Part shown: piece after piece, positions 31,075 through 33,906 of the stretch | How the letters are laid out: each line of letters begins with the position of its first letter | Position numbering within the stretch: the first letter of the stretch is position 1 | Assembly (NCBI GenBank): GCA_002373995.1 | Contig: DFLB01000031.1 | Location: forward strand, 64,740-98,645 | Direction of reading: 5' to 3' | DNA: 33,906 nucleotides | Source of the DNA: Bacteroidales bacterium UBA3630 | Lineage (GTDB): Bacteria; Bacteroidota; Bacteroidia; Bacteroidales; P3 | Notes under the pieces: model-generated | Databases searched by the model: none | Told to the model about the DNA's origin: nothing | Seen by the model: the letters and a program-made list of their open reading frames with translations, nothing else | Translations under genes and position numbers: made by a program

Positions 31075-33855
31075 ATGCAACGGAGCTTTGACCCGTGGCA
31101 GCGGGAGGCAATAGAGATCAGCGGGGGGCGGCACCTGGTGCTGGCGCCGCCGGGGTGCGGGAAGACGGACATACTGACGGAGCGCGTGGTGCATGCGCAT
31201 GAGTGCGGCGTGGAGTACGGCGACATGCTGTGCCTGACTTTCACCAACCGCGCCGCCAAGGGGATGGCGCAACGCATAGCGGACCGCACGGGAAATCCGG
31301 TGCCCGACGAGTTGTTTGTGGGCAATATACACCGCTACTGCTCACAGATGCTGTTCAACGAAGGGGTTGTGAGCCGGAACAGCGCGATTATCGATGAAGG
31401 CGACGTGGACAGCATCATCCAGGAAGACCTGTGCCGGAAGCTGGAGATCAAGAGCCGGTCAACGGAGCTGATGCGCTGCCAGCACGCGCTGTGGCAGTTG
31501 ACGCTGGGGATGCGTGGCGAGGTGGTGCTGCACAACGAACTGCTGCAGAGCGGGGCGATGCACAAACTGTGCGACGTGCTGGGGATGCCGGCGACGGAGG
31601 ACAGCCTGGCGCACATATACCTGCACATAGAGCACCTGATGGAGCAGCACACAGTGCTCCATGAGCTTGCGGCAGCCAACACGATGCGTTTGGCCAGCGC
31701 CTACCAGGAGTATAAGGCGGAGAACGACCTACTGGACTATGACGATTTGCTGGTGATGGGGTATTGGTGTTTAGTTGGCAGTGGGCAGTTGGCAGTTGAC
31801 AGTGGGCAGTGGGCAGTTGGTAGTGGGCAGGGGGCAGTTGACAGTGGGCAGGGGGCAGTTGACAGTGGGCAGGGGGCAGTGGGCAGTGAGGGGACGGGGG
31901 GCAGTAGTCGAAGCCAAGTGCTACCTGTTCCGCACTCACCACAGAGCATTAAGAGATACCGCTGGATAGAGGTAGACGAGGTGCAGGACCTCAACGCGCT
32001 GCAGCTGGCGCTGATAGACCAGTTAGCGGCCCCGGATGCCACGGTGGTGTATCTGGGCGACGAGCAGCAGGCCATCTTCTCGTTTATCGGCGCGAAGCTG
32101 GAGACCCTGGAGGCGCTGAAACAGCGCTGCAGGGGGAATATACACTACCTGCACACGAATTACCGCTCGCCGAAGTACCTGCTGGACCTGCAGAACGACT
32201 ACGCGGTGAAGACATTGCACATCAGGCCAGACCTGCTGCCCCACACGGACAACACGATAGCAGCGCGGCCGGAGGATATGTGCCTAATCGATGTGGGGGA
32301 TGCGACGCTGGAGAGCTACTATGCGGCGCGATTGGCCAAGCGATATGGCGATATGGACGGCGAGGGCAGGGTGGCGATCCTGGTCAGCACCAACCGCGAG
32401 GCTGACGAGGTGGGGGAGGTGATGACGGGGATGGGCATCAACCACTTCAAGATCAGCGGGACAGACCTTTTCTCGCTGCCGAGTGTCAGGGTGCTGTTGG
32501 CACACCTGAGCGTGCTGACGGACGAGACAGTTTTCATCGACTGGGCGCGGTTGCTGTGGGGGTTGAGGGTGGTGCCTACGTATACGGCAGCCCGGACGCT
32601 GATGCGCGACATGCGCCGTGTGGCCCTGTTGCCGACCGACTTTCTGGATTACCCCGGGAGTTCATATATTCAGGCGTTTATCAAGGCCTACGAGGAGGAA
32701 GAGCTGGTGATTTTCGACACCGAGACCACGGGTCTGGATCCGCGGGAGGACGACATAATACAGATAGCGGCCATACGCGTCAAGCGGGGCAGGGTGGTTG
32801 GGGAGGCCTTCAACATCATCCTTGAGACCGAGCGGGAGCTGCCCGCCACGGTGGGCGGCAAGGAGAACCCGATGATAGCGGTGTACCGCAACAGCCGCAA
32901 GCACAGACGCGCTGAGGGCTTGCGCCGCTTTGTGGACTACTGCCAGGGGAAGACGCTGGTGGGGCACAATGTGGAATATGACTATCAGATACTGAAGAAC
33001 AACCTGCGGCGCGAGTGCGAAGGAATAGAGATAGAGGAGCTGTGTCCCAGGCATTTGGACACGCTGAAGTATATCAGGCTTGTGCGACCGCGCCTGCGGC
33101 ACTACAAGTTGGGGCACCTGCTGGAGGTGTTGCACTTAGAAGGGCAGAACAGCCACCAGGCCGACGACGACATCATGGCGACGCTGTCGCTGCTGACGTT
33201 CTGCCACCTGAGCGCATTGCAGAAAGCGCAGGAGCAGAGGCATTTCCTTGCACGGTACGGCAAAGAGGCGGAGCGTTTCCGAGCACGATACGAAGACATA
33301 TACCGCCACGCCACAAGTGAGATGTACGAAGAAGGGAGCGGCATTGTTGAAGAGTTGAGTTACGGCTACCAGAGGTTGGTGGCTGCGGGGCTGATAGAGC
33401 CGGTAGAGAAATGGCAGCACCTGCAGCACTACCTTGAGACGGACCTAATACGCAAGGAGCTCTACCCCACCCTGCGCACACAGTTGGAACGGTATGTGAC
33501 GGACATGTGCACAAGCAAGGAGGCCGATATGTGCGGCTCGTCGCTGGAGGAGCGGTATATCATATCTACGGTGCACAAAGCCAAGGGGTTGGAGTTTGAC
33601 AGCGTGATCGTCTACAGGGCCATAGACGGCAGCTATCCCGGCAGTCAGAGTTGGACAGAGAAACAGATAAGCGAAGATGCGCGCCGGCTGTTTGTGGCTT
33701 TATCGCGGTCGCGTAAACGGCTGTGTATCATCACAGACAGCTATTATGGACGGACGCCTCACGCCCTCAGTCCGTTTCTGGAGAAGGTGAGGGGTCATTT
33801 CAGGAGCTACCACCGAACGCCGGACGGGAAGATACGCGAGGATTTTGCCGTCTAA
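31075..33855 (+). CDS. UvrD/Rep-type helicase with an inserted DEDDh exonuclease
   Basis: A 926-aa superfamily 1 helicase. Motifs in order: Walker A APPGCGKT (24-31), Ia TFTNRAAKGM, II VDEVQDLN (about 300), III LGDEQQAIFSFIGA, IV NYRSP, V TVHKAKGLEFD (about 833) and VI LFVALSRSRKRL (about 871). Between IV and V a DnaQ-like 3'-5' exonuclease is inserted (about 540-720): IFDTETTGLDP (Exo I), GHNVEYDYQIL (Exo II) and HQADDDIMAT (Exo III), all catalytic acids present. It would unwind and trim DNA in repair or replication restart. A 7-bp repeat array encodes residues 235-272, just ahead of motif II, and keeps the frame. The first 30 residues fit a family start, so ATG 31075 is well supported. The codon style is more G-rich than that of its neighbours. 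Confidence 0.93.
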   Translation: MQRSFDPWQREAIEISGGRHLVLAPPGCGKTDILTERVVHAHECGVEYGDMLCLTFTNRAAKGMAQRIADRTGNPVPDELFVGNIHRYCSQMLFNEGVVSRNSAIIDEGDVDSIIQEDLCRKLEIKSRSTELMRCQHALWQLTLGMRGEVVLHNELLQSGAMHKLCDVLGMPATEDSLAHIYLHIEHLMEQHTVLHELAAANTMRLASAYQEYKAENDLLDYDDLLVMGYWCLVGSGQLAVDSGQWAVGSGQGAVDSGQGAVDSGQGAVGSEGTGGSSRSQVLPVPHSPQSIKRYRWIEVDEVQDLNALQLALIDQLAAPDATVVYLGDEQQAIFSFIGAKLETLEALKQRCRGNIHYLHTNYRSPKYLLDLQNDYAVKTLHIRPDLLPHTDNTIAARPEDMCLIDVGDATLESYYAARLAKRYGDMDGEGRVAILVSTNREADEVGEVMTGMGINHFKISGTDLFSLPSVRVLLAHLSVLTDETVFIDWARLLWGLRVVPTYTAARTLMRDMRRVALLPTDFLDYPGSSYIQAFIKAYEEEELVIFDTETTGLDPREDDIIQIAAIRVKRGRVVGEAFNIILETERELPATVGGKENPMIAVYRNSRKHRRAEGLRRFVDYCQGKTLVGHNVEYDYQILKNNLRRECEGIEIEELCPRHLDTLKYIRLVRPRLRHYKLGHLLEVLHLEGQNSHQADDDIMATLSLLTFCHLSALQKAQEQRHFLARYGKEAERFRARYEDIYRHATSEMYEEGSGIVEELSYGYQRLVAAGLIEPVEKWQHLQHYLETDLIRKELYPTLRTQLERYVTDMCTSKEADMCGSSLEERYIISTVHKAKGLEFDSVIVYRAIDGSYPGSQSWTEKQISEDARRLFVALSRSRKRLCIITDSYYGRTPHALSPFLEKVRGHFRSYHRTPDGKIREDFAV
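31777..31888 (+). repeat. Heptanucleotide minisatellite inside the helicase gene
   Basis: Sixteen consecutive 7-bp units of the form GGCAGTT, GGCAGTG, GACAGTG or GGCAGGG, with a 21-bp higher-order repeat near the end. Since 21 bp is 7 codons, the protein shows a repeating SGQGAVD pattern at residues 235-272. Confidence 0.93.
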
Positions 33856-33870
33856 AGGTGGATAGATGGA

Positions 33871-33906
33871 GATGCCTTGGCTGTGCCTTGGATATGCTTA
33901 GGATGT
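33871..33906. repeat. 11-bp tandem array at the right edge, ATCCTAAGCAT type (partial)
   Basis: Read on the minus strand from the edge: ATCCTAAGCAT, ATCCAAGGCAC, AGCCAAGGCAT, consecutive 11-bp units. It starts 16 nt after the helicase stop codon and runs off the window. The first unit is identical to that in the arrays at 3955 and 19038, here in the opposite orientation. Confidence 0.85.

Overview
The window looks like chromosomal DNA from a member of the Bacteroidales (phylum Bacteroidota). Evidence seen in the sequence: promoters of the TTTG-N19/20-TAnnTTTG type in front of many genes, almost no Shine-Dalgarno sites, a phenylalanyl-tRNA synthetase alpha chain with the Cys-rich insert typical of this phylum, a fused SecDF, a DUF4301-type protein, and outer-membrane proteins of the PorV and TonB-dependent-receptor kinds. 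The genus cannot be fixed from the window alone.

Layout. 1-3.8 kb: the start of pnp (minus strand, cut by the window edge) and rpsO (minus strand), with a plus-strand pair between them: a small His/Cys-rich membrane or secreted protein and a TonB-dependent receptor, probably for a metal or metal complex. 3.8-5.1 kb: an 11-bp tandem array, then greA and a HIT-family gene. 5.1-18.2 kb: a minus-strand block of secDF, a 1266-aa TonB-dependent receptor-like protein, a 1670-aa secreted protein with a C-terminal region resembling type IX secretion sorting domains, and a PorV-like outer-membrane protein. This reads as an envelope export unit. 18.3-23.3 kb: housekeeping genes: radC (+), then folB, pheS and a secreted cyclophilin (-), then a small lipoprotein and a DUF4301 protein (+).

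23.3-28.4 kb is the most unusual part. A Bacteroidota promoter is followed by about 250 nt that fold into a long rod-like RNA resembling 6S RNA. Next come a GrpE-like exchange factor, a short lidless Hsp70, a coiled-coil single-pass membrane protein and a TPR protein with a likely outer-membrane beta domain. The four genes are packed with gaps of -4 to 36 nt, which suggests an Hsp70 machine dedicated to the cell envelope, with no J-domain protein nearby. 28.4-30.1 kb: a terminator, an 11-bp-period array and a LemA-TPM pair. 30.1-30.9 kb: an isolated promoter, 45-codon gene and terminator, followed closely by a NUDIX hydrolase. 31-33.9 kb: a UvrD-type helicase with a DEDDh exonuclease inserted in it and an in-frame 7-bp minisatellite ahead of the DEVQD motif.

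Three short arrays based on an 11-bp unit (ATCCTAAGCAT) lie just past gene ends near 4.0, 19.05 and 33.9 kb. They form a dispersed repeat family. No tRNA, rRNA, insertion sequence, integrase or CRISPR array was seen.
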